Below are positions 8,665 through 20,100 of a stretch of 64,000 nt of DNA, piece by piece (positions within the stretch are counted from its first letter, which is position 1; each line of letters starts with the position of its first letter). Where the stretch lies: positions 1 through 64,000 of the forward strand of contig JADKHF010000006.1 of the NCBI GenBank assembly GCA_016721865.1. Reading direction: 5' to 3'. Under the pieces are notes generated by a model. The model did not search any database. It worked only from the letters and a program-made list of their open reading frames with translations, and was not told the DNA's origin. A program made the translations under genes and the position numbers. This DNA comes from Nitrosomonas sp. (GTDB lineage: Bacteria; Pseudomonadota; Gammaproteobacteria; Burkholderiales; Nitrosomonadaceae).

Positions 8665-10727
8665 TCAAAACACACCTCTAACTCCTGCAACAATAGCCCG
8701 CCCTGGCAAGGGTGCGAAATTCTTCAAGAAAGAAGTGTGAACGCGCATTTCTTCATCCAATAAATTTCTGCCCTGCAGGAAAAGTCTATAGTTCATGGAT
8801 TTAGCAAGTTTCATGTGATAACCCATTTCCACATTCATCAGGGTATAGCCAGAGGTTTCGGTTTCCAATGCAGCCACACGATCCTGGCGTGTCACACGTG
8901 TAAGGTTAAAATTGGCTATCCATGCATTTTTCTTGTAGTCCAGATCAAAACCAAAACGTTGCGGTGTCAAACGCGGGATATTGCCGTTATCTTTCAGCTT
9001 GCCATAGACGATATCGGTAAATAGCCGCAAATTCAGCATATCGGGTAATAGTGTCACAATGGCCTCAGATTCCAGTCCGTAAAATTTTGCACGGGTTTGC
9101 GCATAATCCTGAACCAGAAAAAAGCCGTTCGTATCCAATACACCTTCGTCATTAACTCTATCCGCTAAGCCATCACCATTGTTGTCAAGAAATTTCGGGA
9201 AAATATAATCATTGTTATTGTTATAGAATATATTAACTTTTCCTGTAATAATGCCTTCAGTTTTTTGCAACGCAATATCAAAGTTATTGGAAGTTTCTTT
9301 TCTCAGAGTTTGATTGCCCTGATCATAAGTGCTGGTAGCCACATGAATGCCACTTGCATAGAGTACGACAGTACTTGGTGCGCGTTGTCCGCGTGTGGCG
9401 GTTAGATCCATTTGATAACCATCCATGAATTTCCAGGCGCCACCGGTGGAGACGCTATACAGGTTAAAGTCACGGTTTTGAAGCAATGTTGCTTGCGGGT
9501 TATGTGTAGTATGTTCAATACGCCCCCCCACTTCAAACTGCCAACGTTGCCAATCACGCTTTTCAAGCATAAATAATCCGACTGATTGCGATAAACTGGG
9601 TGGTACGAAAGCTTCTTCACCTTTTGCGGAAAATTTACGATTTTGTAATTGAATCCCCATTACACCTTGCCATTTAGCAATGGGCGAATGTAGTAACTCG
9701 GCGCGGCCATCTATTTCATCATTTTTAAATCGAGTTGCAATTTCACCGCTCTGCTCAAGCTCATTATGCTTGTAATCGTTATAACTAAACCGCATTTTGA
9801 GTTGTTGGAATCCTTTTAACGGATTATCCAGATCACCGGCCAAACCATAGCGAGTCTGACCCATATCAATTCTTGCTCCTTCAGGGGTTGGAATGCCATA
9901 CAAATTATCTAATCTTGAGATAGACATACCCATAAAGCCACGCTCACCAATATAAGAACTACCTACGGATAAATTACTGGAATCAATTGCACTGTTTCTG
10001 ACAAAACCGGCCTCACTATTGGGATCATTCACGATTGCGCGACCTGGAATATGGATGTCATTGGTTATTCTTTTGGCACCTTCGATATTCCAGGACATTT
10101 ACCCAGGCTTCCCGATGCATTAAGTGCACCGGCACGCTCTTCCATAGCAGAATTGAAGCGCCCTTCGAAGTTGGCTTGTGGTGCCTTAAACACACGATCA
10201 GGAATACGTTCATTTAAAACATTAACTACACCACCCGATACGCCGCTACCATACAACAACGTGGATGGTCCGCGGAGAATTTCTATGCGGGAAGCATTCA
10301 GGGTTTCTGTTGCTACTGCATGATCTGGACTGATAATTGAAAGATCGCCAGTAACAAGGCTGTTTTCTAGCACCTGAACACGTGTCCCATCTTGTCCTCT
10401 AATAATCGGACGACCAGCACCTGGTCCAAAGCTGCTTGAACCAACGCCCAGTTCATGAGATAGCGTATCACCCAAATTACTTTCACGATTTCGACGTAGG
10501 CGATCCCCTTGTAATACATTATCAGCCTTGAATCCTGTCGATTCACTTGAACTTCCGGAAGGCGCAGTAATAACAACGCTCGGTAGCTCAATGTTTTTGC
10601 TCGCACTTTGTGCGTGAATATCAGGTATATTCATCAGGAAAAATAACAGGATAAGAGGCGCTAGTTTAAATAAACACCCCTTACCTGGCCAATTTATTTT
10701 ATATAAATTGCAATCAGAATTAGTCAT
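8665..10727 (-). CDS. TonB-dependent outer membrane receptor, ZnuD-like, one frameshift
   Basis: Gated outer-membrane barrel for metal or metallophore uptake. After a signal segment (LAPLILLFFLMNIPDIHAQ) come the plug motifs RPIIRGQDGTRVQVLEN and RIEILRGPSTLLYGSGVSGG, then the barrel ending in terminal phenylalanine (AGVRGVF). The plug wording, SPDHAVATETL and the GERGFMGMSISRLDNLYGIP segment are close to the neisserial zinc receptor ZnuD, but its His-rich loop is not obvious. The frame breaks at the T run 10098-10100; one added base joins LNASGSLGK to MSWNIEGAKRIT. Start chosen at ATG 10727; ATG 10754 is possible. A Zur-like gene and a small exported protein lie upstream on the same strand, supporting zinc as substrate. 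Confidence 0.87.
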
Positions 10728-10862
10728 ATAGCTTTCCCGACTTAGAATTGGCATTTGTTATGCAACTCAGTGGAATGAATGAAGCTAATCATTCATTGAG
10801 ATAAAAATAGGTCAGGACAATCAATGGATTATCCAAGATCTGATTCAGATTAAGCTTAAATG

Positions 10863-11183
10863 CTAGGAAAAGGGTGGCGGAGCGTGCGAATAATAAGGAA
10901 AGTATTTATTGTCAGAATGGAGTCTGGCCGTCAGTAATGATTGCTGCACATGTGACGCTGAATCACTCAGTGAAAGTCCTGAAGTGATCAAAATGATGGT
11001 TAGTGATGTAAGCGCAAGACAATCAAAGCAGATTTCATCAAGAATGGCGTCATCATCATCTTCTATTTCATCGACATTCAGCACATCGATCTGCGAAAAA
11101 TGCGTAAAAGTGTGCGCCATCGAAAAGATCGGCACAGACAATAATGCTAACGTCAAAATCAGAAATAAGCTTTTGCGTATCAT
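10863..11183 (-). CDS. Small exported protein beside TonB receptor, DUF2946-like
   Basis: A 106-residue protein with a signal peptide (IRKSLFLILTLALLSVPIFSMAH), a Cys pair (ICFDC) after an acidic stretch, a second hydrophobic segment, and a C-terminus ending APPPFS. Short proteins with this shape and an RAPPP-like tail are commonly found beside TonB receptors and metal regulators (DUF2946 group). That comparison is from memory and is weak. Its position between a Fur-family regulator and a ZnuD-like receptor suggests a periplasmic or inner-membrane accessory role in metal uptake. No enzymatic motif is visible. Confidence 0.6.
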   Translation of the reverse strand: MIRKSLFLILTLALLSVPIFSMAHTFTHFSQIDVLNVDEIEDDDDAILDEICFDCLALTSLTIILITSGLSLSDSASHVQQSLLTARLHSDNKYFPYYSHAPPPFS

Positions 11184-11252
11184 TGAGAATTCAAACTTAT
11201 TTTGTAATCATAGAAGATCACACGACCTTTTATGCTTTGTAATGTGAATTTC

Positions 11253-11675
11253 TTAACAGCAATCTGCACAGAGGCCTTTTACCGTTAACTCAATTTCTTG
11301 AAATCGATAACCGATCGGTAAAGGCCAGCTTTGATCAATCGGCAAATCACTCAGGCAGATCATTTGCGCACAACGAGTACATTTGAAATGTGCATGTTGA
11401 TGCGAATGCAATTCCCGGTTGGCATGATAACGCCAGACCCGGTCATCACTGGTTACTTTGTGGATCAGATTTTTTCCGGCAAGCCATTCGAGCGCGCGAT
11501 ATAAAGTTACTCGATCCAATTGCAATGCTTCCGGGTAACGCTGTTCAATTTCCCGGTGCGTGATTGCTTGTTGTTCCGCCAGTAAAATGGCCAGTATTCC
11601 AATTCTGCCTGCCGTTGCCCGTCCGCCGCTGTGCCGGATCAACTCTTCAGCGGTAGTGTGAAACTCATTAAACAT
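11253..11675 (-). CDS. zur: Fur-family regulator, probably Zur
   Basis: A metal-sensing winged-helix repressor. The N-terminal helix-turn-helix includes REIEQRYPEALQLDRVTLYRALEWL; the dimerisation domain carries the metal-site signature HSHQHAHFKCTRCAQMICL and a closing CADCC. Two CxxC pairs fit a structural zinc site. Zinc rather than iron is inferred from the ZnuD-like receptor downstream and the short divergence from classical Fur. I start at ATG 11675 (MFNEFHTTAEE); a TTG two codons earlier is the alternative. A 13-base palindrome sits just upstream of the start, consistent with autoregulation. Confidence 0.85.
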   Translation of the reverse strand: MFNEFHTTAEELIRHSGGRATAGRIGILAILLAEQQAITHREIEQRYPEALQLDRVTLYRALEWLAGKNLIHKVTSDDRVWRYHANRELHSHQHAHFKCTRCAQMICLSDLPIDQSWPLPIGYRFQEIELTVKGLCADCC

Positions 11676-11687
11676 ACTCAAATAAAC

Positions 11688-11700
11688 GCAACAATGTTGC
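11688..11700. promoter_or_regulatory. Palindrome upstream of zur, candidate operator
   Basis: GCAACA-A-TGTTGC is a perfect 6-1-6 palindrome 12 bases before the zur start codon; a related GCAACAATC half-site lies about 30 bases further upstream. Fur-family operators are AT-rich palindromes, so the match is by position and symmetry only. Confidence 0.4.
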
Positions 11701-11809
11701 AGTTATTGTAATCAAATGTTTTGCTCGATGCAACAATCAATTTCTGTTTCACAAGGTATTTTTCGAAGAAGCGGTGTAGTTATACATACACCTGATTGAG
11801 ACAAATCCC

Positions 11810-12067
11810 TTGTGGAATCAAGAGACAAATGAGGGTGTGTGCAATTCATGCAATATCCGGGTTAAGTTCTCTTTAAAATTCTATCCGCCGACACTCAATC
11901 GCTTTCAGTCTTATATGCTGAAATGGCTGGAGATCGAACATCGGGTGATGCAATTGATTCGAAACAATCACAGGCAAAACCAGGTGTTTTTTATTGGTAT
12001 TGACGTGGCGCTGAAACAGGAAGCGGTTCTAAAAAACATGATCGAATTGCCGCGCAAGGCATTTTAA
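11810..12067 (+). pseudogene. Possible C-terminal remnant of a COG0523 (CobW-like) GTPase
   Basis: An 85-codon open frame whose last half reads NNHRQNQVFFIGIDVALKQ and ends soon after. This resembles the CobW C-terminal domain pattern (DRRQELVFIGxDLD...) of zinc-linked COG0523 GTPases, which are often Zur-controlled. The upstream part does not match and there is no GTPase domain or good ribosome site, so if the resemblance is real the gene has lost most of its length. It could also be a chance open frame. Confidence 0.3.
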
Positions 12068-12275
12068 ACACGAATTTCGGGCGATTGTGTGCTATCTGCC
12101 TTATTGTTATAAACAACTGTTGCAGGCTAAAGCCCTTATCACGATTGTAATAGATTCCCTGAAATGAATCAGTTGATGGCAATTGGGCAGCAATAGCCGC
12201 TTACTTCTTGTGGTTTTAACAAGATTTCGCAAAACCTATGCCCGAATCGAATGTCTCATTGGTTAATGCTTTACA

Positions 12276-13805
12276 ATGCCTGACTTGACGGATAATGCCC
12301 TACTTAATGGATATGATATGGCACTGAAAACAAACACAAAGCCTGCGAACGATCGCATTGGCTGGCGGTTTGATAACAGCTATGCGCGTTTGCCCCAATC
12401 GTTCTACGCGCAGCTTCACCCAGTGCCAGTGCGTGCGCCGCAAGTGGGAATATTAAATCATGCGCTTGCAGAATCGCTGGGATTGGATTTCTGCACGCTA
12501 TCCGAGGAAGAAGCCGCTTTGCTGTTTTCCGGCAATGCATTGCCAGACTCGATGCAACCGATTGCACAAGCCTATGCCGGCCATCAGTTCGGTAACTTTA
12601 CGATGCTCGGTGATGGGCGGGCGATATTACTTGGCGAACATCTCACCCCGGCAGGTAAGCGGTATGATATTCAGCTAAAAGGCTCTGGCCAGACGCCGTT
12701 TTCACGGCATGGTGATGGCCGTGCGGCGCTTGCACCGATGCTGCGCGAATATATCATCAGCGAGGCGATGCATGCGCTTGATATACCCACCACGCGCAGT
12801 CTTGCTGTTGTGACCACCGGCGAGTCTGTGATGCGAGAAACCATGCTCCCCGGCGCGATTCTTACTCGCGTAGCTGCCAGTCATATTCGTGTGGGTACAT
12901 TTGAATATGTCGCGAGAACTGGGGATAAAGCGGGAATTAAAACCCTAACTGATTATGTTATCCAGCGCCATTACCCGGGTCTTAGTGAAGCAGAAAACCC
13001 CTATCTTGCGCTCTTAAATAGAGTGATTGAACGCCAGGCATCGCTCGTAGCGAAGTGGTTACTGGTTGGTTTCATTCATGGCGTGATGAATACCGATAAT
13101 ATGGCCATTAGCGGCGAGACGATTGATTATGGTCCTTGTGCATTTATGGATGCGTACGATCCGGATACGGTATTCAGCTCAATCGACTATCATGGCCGTT
13201 ATAGTTACAGCAACCAGCCGCACATGGCGCAATGGAACCTCACACGCTTTGCCGAAACATTGCTGCCGCTCATCCACCCCGAGCAGGAAAAAGCAGTGGC
13301 GTTAGCGGAACAAGCCATTCATGCTTTCCCGGAGATATACCAAGCCCACTGGATCGCGGGAATGCAGAAAAAATTGGGGTTTTTCACAGAAGACGCTGGG
13401 GATACCGAGCTCATTGCAGATCTGCTTACCTGGATGTACAAGCACAAGGCCGATTACACCAGAAGCTTCCATGCACTGGCTTCCGAAGACTTTCCCAAAG
13501 ATGCCGTGTTTCAAGACGCCGAATATGTTGAATGGCATGCACGCTGGCAGGCAAGACTATCGATCCAATCTGAACCCAGCGCGTCTGCATTGTGTTTAAT
13601 GCGGGCGAACAACCCTGCAATCATACCGCGCAACCACCGCGTTGAAGAGGCGCTGGCAGCGGCCTCTGAACGAGGCGATTACTCGCTAATGCATCGGCTG
13701 CTTGCGGCAGTGACAAACCCATACACCGATGCACCGGAATATAGTGATTACTGCACTCCACCGGCACCTTCAGAAGGTGTGTATCAAACCTTTTGCGGAA
13801 CGTGA
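12276..13805 (+). CDS. selO: SelO-family protein adenylyltransferase
   Basis: SelO (YdiU/UPF0061) proteins are pseudokinases that transfer AMP from ATP to protein hydroxyl groups, linked to redox stress. The 509-residue product is full length. Visible are AGHQFGNFTMLGDGRA, the lysine segment DIQLKGSGQTPFSRHGDGRAAL, GFIHGVMNTDNMAISGETIDYGPCAFMD with the catalytic Asn/Asp and DFG-like DYGP, and the end motif YQTFCGT in which Cys occupies the selenocysteine position of eukaryotic SelO. Start MPDLTDNALL at 12276; ATG 12318 (MALKTNTKP) is possible and nearer the conserved start. It is monocistronic, convergent with pntB. Confidence 0.95.
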   Translation: MPDLTDNALLNGYDMALKTNTKPANDRIGWRFDNSYARLPQSFYAQLHPVPVRAPQVGILNHALAESLGLDFCTLSEEEAALLFSGNALPDSMQPIAQAYAGHQFGNFTMLGDGRAILLGEHLTPAGKRYDIQLKGSGQTPFSRHGDGRAALAPMLREYIISEAMHALDIPTTRSLAVVTTGESVMRETMLPGAILTRVAASHIRVGTFEYVARTGDKAGIKTLTDYVIQRHYPGLSEAENPYLALLNRVIERQASLVAKWLLVGFIHGVMNTDNMAISGETIDYGPCAFMDAYDPDTVFSSIDYHGRYSYSNQPHMAQWNLTRFAETLLPLIHPEQEKAVALAEQAIHAFPEIYQAHWIAGMQKKLGFFTEDAGDTELIADLLTWMYKHKADYTRSFHALASEDFPKDAVFQDAEYVEWHARWQARLSIQSEPSASALCLMRANNPAIIPRNHRVEEALAAASERGDYSLMHRLLAAVTNPYTDAPEYSDYCTPPAPSEGVYQTFCGT

Positions 13806-13843
13806 TTTTGTACGCAACAATTCTGGATCAACGCTACAAGGAC

Positions 13844-13876
13844 AAAGGCGCAATTATTAAAAATAATTGCGCCTTT
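13844..13876. terminator. Bidirectional hairpin between selO and pntB
   Basis: A perfect 15-base stem (AAAGGCGCAATTATT, 13844-13858, with its complement at 13862-13876) around a 3-base AAA loop, placed between convergent genes. The flanking T tract is short, so efficiency is uncertain. Confidence 0.75.
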
Positions 13877-13904
13877 GCTGTTTGAATAAAAACCTTTCAG
13901 TGCG

Positions 13905-15290
13905 TCACAGCGCTTTGACCAAATGCTCAACAACTTTCTTGGCATCTCCAAATATCATCATGGTTTTATCCATATAGAATAGGTCGTTATCAAGGCCGGC
14001 ATAACCCACAGCCATACTGCGTTTAACCACCATAACGGTACGCGCTTTATGCGCATCCAATATTGGCATACCATAAATTGGGCTGCCTGGAACATTTGCT
14101 GCTGGATTTACCACATCATTTGCACCCAACACCAACACAACATCTGTGTTTGAAAAGTCGCTGTTAATTTCATCCATTTCCAGGACCTGTTCATAAGGTA
14201 TCTCAGCTTCTGCCAGCAACACATTCATGTGCCCCGGCATACGTCCAGCTACCGGATGAATCGCGAAGCGTACATTAACCCCTTTTTCATGCAGTATCTC
14301 AGCCAATTCCTTGACAGCATGCTGCGCCCTTGCAACGGCCAAACCATAACCAGGAACAATTATGACACTATCGGCATTGCCCATTAAGAAAGCTGCATCT
14401 TCCGCACTGCCGCTCCGGTATGTCTTCTGTACACCACCATCATCTGCTGCGGCTGCGGTTCCGCCATCACTGCCAAAACCACCCAATATAACCGATAGAA
14501 ATGGCCGATTCATCGCTTTACACATGATATAGGAGAGAATTGCACCCGAACTGCCTACCAGTGATCCTGCGATAATCAGCATTGGATTACCCAGAGAAAA
14601 ACCAATACCCGCTGCAGCCCAGCCAGAATACGAGTTAAGCATGGATATCACTACTGGCATATCAGCGCCGCCAATAGGAACAATAATCAGGAATCCCAAG
14701 ATAAAAGCAATTGCGGTCATTGCAATAAACGCGTTCCAGTTTGTTGTTTCACTAAAGAAAAACCACAGACCAAATCCGATCATGATGATTGCCAGCAGCA
14801 GATTAATCATATGCTGACCGCTGAAAACAATCGGGGTGCCGCTCATGCGGCCGGATAACTTCAGAAACGCGATCACTGAACCCGACCATGTCATGGCACC
14901 AATAAAGGTGCCCAGGAACAATTCCAGTTTACTGCCACCGGAGAGAATCTCTGGCAAACCGAATGAAACCGGATTATTAACCGCTGCAATCGCAATAAAC
15001 ACGGCGGCTAAACCAACCAATGAGTGCATAAACGCAACCAGTTCCGGCATTGCTGTCATCTGCACACGCTGCGCAACAAGCGCGCCAATAATGCCACCCA
15101 CTGCAATACATCCTAAAATCAGAGGCCAGTTCTGGGTAAGCGTCAAGGTTGTGGCAACCGCGATTGCCATACCAACCATACCGAATAAATTTCCACGGCG
15201 TGCAGATTCAGGCGAGCTTAGCCCTTTTAGTGCCAGTATAAAAAATACTGAAGCCACTAAATATGCAAGTGCTACCATATTTGCTGACAT
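13905..15290 (-). CDS. pntB: NAD(P) transhydrogenase subunit beta
   Basis: Membrane and NADP(H)-binding subunit of proton-translocating transhydrogenase, which moves hydride between NADH and NADP+. The first 260 or so residues are about nine membrane helices (ALAYLVASVFFILALKG, LLLAIIMIGFGLWFFF). The soluble C-terminal domain III carries the NADP fold: VIIVPGYGLAVARAQHAV, FAIHPVAGRMPGHMNVLLAE, VLVLGANDVVNPAA and VMVVKRSMAVGYAGLDN. Length 461 is normal. Its ATG directly abuts the pntAb stop, so the three pnt genes form one transcript. Confidence 0.97.
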   Translation of the reverse strand: MSANMVALAYLVASVFFILALKGLSSPESARRGNLFGMVGMAIAVATTLTLTQNWPLILGCIAVGGIIGALVAQRVQMTAMPELVAFMHSLVGLAAVFIAIAAVNNPVSFGLPEILSGGSKLELFLGTFIGAMTWSGSVIAFLKLSGRMSGTPIVFSGQHMINLLLAIIMIGFGLWFFFSETTNWNAFIAMTAIAFILGFLIIVPIGGADMPVVISMLNSYSGWAAAGIGFSLGNPMLIIAGSLVGSSGAILSYIMCKAMNRPFLSVILGGFGSDGGTAAAADDGGVQKTYRSGSAEDAAFLMGNADSVIIVPGYGLAVARAQHAVKELAEILHEKGVNVRFAIHPVAGRMPGHMNVLLAEAEIPYEQVLEMDEINSDFSNTDVVLVLGANDVVNPAANVPGSPIYGMPILDAHKARTVMVVKRSMAVGYAGLDNDLFYMDKTMMIFGDAKKVVEHLVKAL

Positions 15291-15599
15291 TTACGCGTTT
15301 CCTTTTTTGTCTTTTTTCTTGAACATTTCCAGCATGCGCTGACTTACCAGAAATCCACCAAAAACATTAATTGAAGCCAGTGTTACCGCAACAGCACCGA
15401 GCCACACCCCCCAATCCGTCTCAGCCGGCCCAGCCGCTAACATCGCGCCCACAAGAATAATGCCAGAAATAGCGTTAGTCACTGACATCAAAGGTGTATG
15501 CAAAGCTGGAGTGACATTCCATACAACATGATAGCCAACAAAAATCGCCAGCACAAAAACTGTTAGATTGATAATAAATGGATCAATTTCACCAATCAT
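15291..15599 (-). CDS. pntAb: NAD(P) transhydrogenase subunit alpha part 2 (membrane)
   Basis: A 102-residue membrane protein supplying the three or so alpha-chain transmembrane helices (NLTVFVLAIFVGYHVVWNV, LMSVTNAISGIILVGAML, WLGAVAVTLASINVFGGF) and ending in a lysine-rich tail. The conserved VTPALHTPLMSVTNAISG segment is diagnostic for PntAb. A separate small subunit is the arrangement known from Rhodospirillum-type transhydrogenase, unlike the fused E. coli PntA. Confidence 0.96.
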   Translation of the reverse strand: MIGEIDPFIINLTVFVLAIFVGYHVVWNVTPALHTPLMSVTNAISGIILVGAMLAAGPAETDWGVWLGAVAVTLASINVFGGFLVSQRMLEMFKKKDKKGNA

Positions 15600-15678
15600 G
15601 ATTACTCCTTTAAAATTCGTTAACCGTACGTTCTACACGTAGCAATTGATATTGCGTGTTTATTGAGCTCGGTGTCGA

Positions 15679-16807
15679 TTATGATTTACTGACGATTTCT
15701 CCGCCCGCACAAAGCAATGTCCCTGCAATAATTTCATCTGAACGATCGATTTTAAGTTCACCGCTTTCTGGATCGAGCATCAAATTCAGAAAATTCATCA
15801 AGTTTCGTGCATACAATGTACTGGAATCCGCTGCCACCAATCCTGGAAGATTTGAAATGCCAATCAAATGCACGCCGTGCTTAACGACTGTCTTATCCAG
15901 TTCTGACAGGGGGCAATTGCCACCCGCCTCAACCGCCATATCCACAATCACCGAACCTGGTTTCATTGCTTGCACAGTTTGCTTCCTTGATCAGAACAGG
16001 CGCCGGACGCCCGGGAATTAATGCAGTTGTAATGATGATATCTGCCGCAATCGCGCGTTCATGTACCAACTCGCCCTGGCGCCGCTTATAGTCATCCGAC
16101 ATCTCTGTTGCATAGCCGCCCGCTGTTTCAGCCCTGGTTTTTTCTTCATCACTGAGTGGCACTTCCACAAATTTGGCTCCCAGGCTTTCCACTTGTTCTT
16201 TAACTGCTGGCCGTACATCAAAAGCTTCAACCACGGCACCCAGCCTTTTCGCAGTTGCAATTGCCTGCAAGCCAGCAACACCAGCGCCCAGAATAAGAAC
16301 GCGCGCTGCTTTCACAGTACCCGCTGCCGTCATCAGCATGGGGAAGAACCGTTGATAAACGTTTGCTGCGATGATTACCGCTTTATAGCCCGCAATATTT
16401 GCCTGTGATGACAGAACGTCCATATTCTGCGCCCGAGAAATACGTGGCAATTTCTCCATCGCAAATGCAGTCAACCCGTGTTGTACCAATGCATCTACGC
16501 CGTCTTTATGGTGTGGTGACAAAAGACCCAGCAATACAGCATCTTTACGCACCATTGTCAATTCATTGGATTCCGGGCCGCGTACCTTGAGTACAATTTG
16601 TGATTGCGCATACAACTCCGCCACATCAGTGACTATCGTTGCACCTGCTTCTTGATAGGCTGAGTCCGGTATACTGGCGCCTGCACCAGCACCTGACTGC
16701 ACTGAAACCTTATGAACACCCTTGGCAGTATATTTTTTCACGGTCTCCGGTGTAGCCGCCACACGCGTTTCTCCGCCGCGAATCTCTGCTGGTATGCCTA
16801 TATGCAT
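15679..16807 (-). CDS. pntAa: NAD(P) transhydrogenase subunit alpha part 1, one frameshift
   Basis: Soluble NAD(H)-binding subunit. It opens MHIGIPAEIRGGETRVAATP and contains the alanine-dehydrogenase/transhydrogenase fold with GAGVAGLQAIATAKRLGAVVEAFDVR and the mobile-loop region YATEMSDDYKRRQ. The frame breaks in the T run at 15978-15980 (one base too many): removing one restores LIKEATVQAMKPGSVIVDMA. This is the only break in the window that looks like a homopolymer overcall. Start at ATG 16807, with GGGAG eight bases upstream, preferred over an upstream in-frame start. It heads the pntAa-pntAb-pntB operon. Confidence 0.94.
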
Positions 16808-17144
16808 TGATGATCTCCCTTTTCTTGCCAACCTGCTTGCAAATAAAAACTAAAATTGTGCTTAATTCTTTTAACGAACTGCGAATTATAAATCAATTTG
16901 CACGCAATGCATTACTTGGATTAGGAAAAACTTGATACTGCTTGACTCTCTGGCTACTCACACAATCAATCCCGGCTAAAATAACGATGAGTGAGCCATA
17001 CCAAGCACGCTGCGCATATATACTCGAATACTCGATACATTGAGAATTTATCGTACTACTCGCAATGATGCTGAATTTTACTGCCAAAATAACGCTATCG
17101 CTGTTGCGTGTACTGTTTGTTGATTACTCAGCCGATCGGCATAT
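16808..17144. other. Intergenic region, no gene seen
   Basis: AT-rich spacer between pntAa and the long flavoprotein gene, both on the minus strand. It must hold the pnt promoter, but I see no convincing -10/-35 pair, terminator hairpin or RNA gene. Confidence 0.5.
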
Positions 17145-20100
17145 TTATCCCACGTCGTTTACACAATGTCTGATCCATTGACTTGTCAACTTTTCCTGTG
17201 CCGTATTCTGACGTAAGCGCGTTGCCAATCCAGGAAAATCAACCTGATCCAGCGGTTGATCCTGATTAAAACAGGAAAACACGTAAGTGATTTTTCCAGT
17301 TTCCGGATCCTGATGCGGTTGCAGGCACTGCGCACAAATTTCCTTCATCATGCACTGCATCGGAGAGTTAATTGAACCAATGGCAAAATGATCTGCTTTT
17401 AAGTAAGGCTTCAATTGGTTATGACGCGCCAGGCCTACTGCGGCCATCATGCGGTCTGAACCAATCGCGATAATATGATCGGCATCAGCCAACGCTACCG
17501 GTTGCACGCCTAATTCACCGCTGGCATAAGCAACCATGGCTTTTACGATATTACCCACGTAGCTTTTATCCTGTGGACGTGTTGCTTCAAAGCCTGGGGA
17601 TTCATCACTGCACCAAACAACAATATCCGCTGCCGCTTCGATTTCAGCTACTTTATAGCGATCAACCAGCTTTTTGTAGCCGGCAAAATACAAAACCTTT
17701 GATCCTGCTGCACGTGCGGCTGCCCCAATGGAAAATAGTACCGCGTTACCCAAACCGCCACCCACCAGCACTACGGTTTTACCCGCTGGAATTTCTGTTG
17801 GCGTGCCGGTGGGGCCCATCAATACAACCGGCTCGCCCGGTTTCAATAACGCGCACAGATTAGACGACCCGCCCATTTCCAAAACAATGAGTGAAACCAA
17901 GCCGCGTTCAATATCCACGGATGCGCCTGTCAGCGCAAGTCCTTCCATCGCTAAGCCGGGTATCTCCGGCAACTGTTGCCAGCGCTGCATAGTTCTGGAA
18001 CCGGTAAAACTGGCCCGGTTGAAAATGTTCAGCCGCCATCGGGCATGCACAACCACTTCGACAATATTAGGGGGCAAGTCTTTCTACTTTTATAAACGGT
18101 TGGACGCAATTGTTTGTTCAATGCCGCAAAAAATTGCTGCGCTGATTGTTTCGATACCGGATTCACACGCTCTAACACTCGGTTCACTACCGGATAACCC
18201 TGCTTGGCACTGGACATCGCTTTCACTACGTTACCTGAATAAGATGGATGCAAATCACCGAAGAAACTGATGAAACGACCATCCTGGTTATCTTTGTAGC
18301 GGCTCAGCAACACCAATGGTGTCTCAGGTTTGGGATTGGCATACGCCGGCTGCACCGGATTGCCTTCTTCGTCGCAAGCCGCAAAATAACGGCCATTTAG
18401 TTTAAATTGTTTGTCATCCTCCCGCGCCAACACCGTATTAGGCTGAGTTCCCGCAGCAACCAGCAAGGCACGCGCCGGTAATTCCACTTCGCCAGCATCA
18501 TGCCACTGTCCAGTTTCATCCCGCTTCTGCACCGAAAACCGTACCGATTGCGTATGCCCCCAAGCATCCACATTGACCCGCACCGGTGTCATACCTTCGG
18601 CAAACCAAATACCTTCTTCAAGAGCCTTTTCAACTTCTTCATGATTCAACGTATAGGAAGGGCTATCTGTCAGCCGTTTCCGATAAGCTATGGTTGCGCC
18701 CCCCCAGGATTGCAGCAAATTGATAATGCCCGGCGTCCTTCCTTCCTGTTGCGCAGCCTGGCGTTCCGCTCGAATGGCTCGTGCATGACTCATGAATTCA
18801 TCAGCGATCTCTTTTTCTTCAGCATCCCAAGCTTCACAAACAGCAGCTTCCCCTTTCACTGCGGATAGAATTTCATAGCGCTGTAAAAATTTTTCCACCT
18901 GTAGCGGGTAATAGGCGAGCGCCTCAGTCGCCGTATCGATAGCCGTTAAACCGCCACCAATCACCACCACCGGCAAGCGTAACTGCATATTGGCAATGGA
19001 ATCACTCTGTGCAGCACCTGTTAATTGTAGCCCCATCAGAAAATCCGATGCCGCACGCACGCCTCGCGCCAATCCATTCGGCAAATCCAACACGGTAGGG
19101 CGTCCGGCGCCCGCTGCCAGGGCAACATGATCAAAACCCATGGCAAATGCATTATCGGCCGTCAGGGTGCCGCCAAAACGCACTCCTCCGAACAAGGCAA
19201 ACTCTTCTCTTCGCTCCAGTAGCAGACGGATCAGTTTCAAAAAGTTTTTATTCCAGCGCACGGTAATCCCATATTCAGCCACACCACCAAAACCAACTGG
19301 CGTGCGCTGATCCAGATTCTCTTCTAATGTACTGGCATGCAGAATCGCTTTAAATGGCACGCGCTCGCCCTGCGGATTAACACCCGAGATCTCTTCGGCC
19401 AGCGGTTCGATCTTAAGTCCATCAATTCCCACCACAGTATGGCCTTCATTCATCAAGTGATGCGCCAGCGTATAACCGGCAGGCCCCATTCCGACAACCA
19501 GAACCTTGCGGCCAGATGCCGGTTTCGGTAGCGGCCGGCGCAGATTCAGTGGATTCCAGCGTGTCAGTAAGCTATAGATCTCAAATCCCCATGGCAGAGC
19601 CAACACATCTTTCAGCGTACGTGTTTCGGCTTGCGGAATATCAACAGGCTCCTGCTTTTGATAAATGCAGGATTTCATGCAGTCATTACAAATGCGGTGA
19701 CCGGTGCCGGCGCACATCGGATTATCCAGCACAATCATCGCCAGACTACCCACTGCGACGCCTTGCGTCTTGAGTTTGTGAAATTCGGAAATACGTTCTT
19801 CCAATGGACAGCCTGCCAACAAAGCGCCCAACTCACTTCTCTTGAAGGTAGGCGGTTCATCCGGTGACTTGGATTTTTGTATTAAACCTTTGGAACACGA
19901 ATCCTTACCTTGCTCATGGCACCAGATACAATAATTGGCTTCATCCAGCGCACCCATTAAATCAGTACCGGTGTCGGTCAAAGCAAAGCCGTTACGTTCA
20001 CGCAAATGCCCAAGCCGATGCACGCGGTATCCTGCTGATTCATCCGTATCCAGCGACAATAAATGTTGAAAATCTAATTTCGCTGGTGACTTGAATAAAA

